From contig NZ_CP037452.1 of the NCBI RefSeq assembly GCF_007754425.1, positions 7,419,164-7,483,163 of the forward strand: DNA of 64,000 nt, in the 5' to 3' direction. The position numbers were made by a program, and so were the translations under genes. The stretch is from Gimesia fumaroli. GTDB taxonomy: Bacteria; Planctomycetota; Planctomycetia; Planctomycetales; Planctomycetaceae. Positions 63,967-64,000 of this stretch are shown piece by piece; within the stretch, counting starts at the first letter, position 1; each line of letters opens with the position of its first letter. The notes beneath the pieces were generated by a model. The model was not told the origin of the DNA. It did not search any database and was given only the letters and a program-made list of their open reading frames with translations.

Positions 63967-64000
63967 TTGAGTTTCCTAGGAGGGATTTATCTGCTTGATT

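Noticed and set aside
1-64000. CRISPR array or tRNA/rRNA genes
   Set aside because: No regularly spaced direct repeats and no cloverleaf-type sequence with intact T- and D-arm motifs were noticed on either strand; a covariance-model search would be decisive.

Overview
The window looks like a chromosomal segment of a planctomycete, probably from the Planctomycetaceae (Gimesia/Rubinisphaera-like; the genus is a guess). The evidence is lineage-typical families: two DUF1559 pilin-like proteins (N-terminal prepilin segment, C-terminal H-x9-DG motif), a PVC-type heme-binding dehydrogenase with HEAT repeats, an exported CxPSR sulfatase, a Tat-exported Gfo/Idh/MocA oxidoreductase, and a Ser/Thr kinase beside an ECF sigma factor. 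Base composition is moderate by eye and genes are close together on both strands.

Layout. 0-9 kb: the 5' part of clpC, divergent from a thiamine-phosphate synthase that carries a Clp N-domain; a tRNA-dihydrouridine synthase; a 994-residue ammonium-transporter/histidine-kinase/receiver hybrid; a ComM-like AAA ATPase; and a 32-residue basic protein with its own terminator that resembles ribosomal protein bL37. 9-16 kb: a signalling cluster of ECF sigma factor, membrane protein, Ser/Thr kinase, three small PLDc_N-like membrane proteins, an FHA protein and a coiled-coil membrane protein. 16-28.5 kb: a run of housekeeping and catabolic genes (dipeptidase, DUF423, DJ-1/PfpI, TauE/SafE, dprA, methyltransferase, DUF455, HAD-like, sulfatase, PVC heme protein). 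28.9-31.2 kb: a three-gene cassette led by a LexA-type DNA-binding domain fused to a CsrA-like domain. 31.4-33.5 kb: an oxidoreductase and a decayed metalloprotease-like pseudogene.

33.8-48.2 kb is a phage-derived block on the minus strand: large terminase, frameshifted portal, prohead protease with a long C-terminal extension, a chimeric capsid protein, a Gly/Tyr-rich virion-like protein, then a glycosyltransferase and a sulfotransferase in one tight operon. No integrase, connector, tail or lysis gene was recognised. An aminotransferase, a sodium:solute symporter and a Cys-cluster protein lie inside the block, and an intact IS5-like element sits just upstream of the terminase. The simplest reading is a decayed or domesticated prophage; the capsid gene appears to be an in-frame deletion junction that removed the tail genes.

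49-64 kb: an exported alpha/beta hydrolase and asnS, then a long plus-strand operon (52.1-63.0 kb) with three successive GspF-type membrane proteins, three pseudopilin-like proteins, two DUF1559 proteins, a large membrane protein and an ABC-2 permease, with no secretion ATPase or secretin in view. The window closes with an HSL-type esterase.

The observations most worth following are the LexA-CsrA fusion, the capsid/glycosyltransferase/sulfotransferase operon with its chimeric capsid, the bL37-like mini-gene, the ammonium sensor kinase, and the Clp_N-ThiD2-ThiE fusion.
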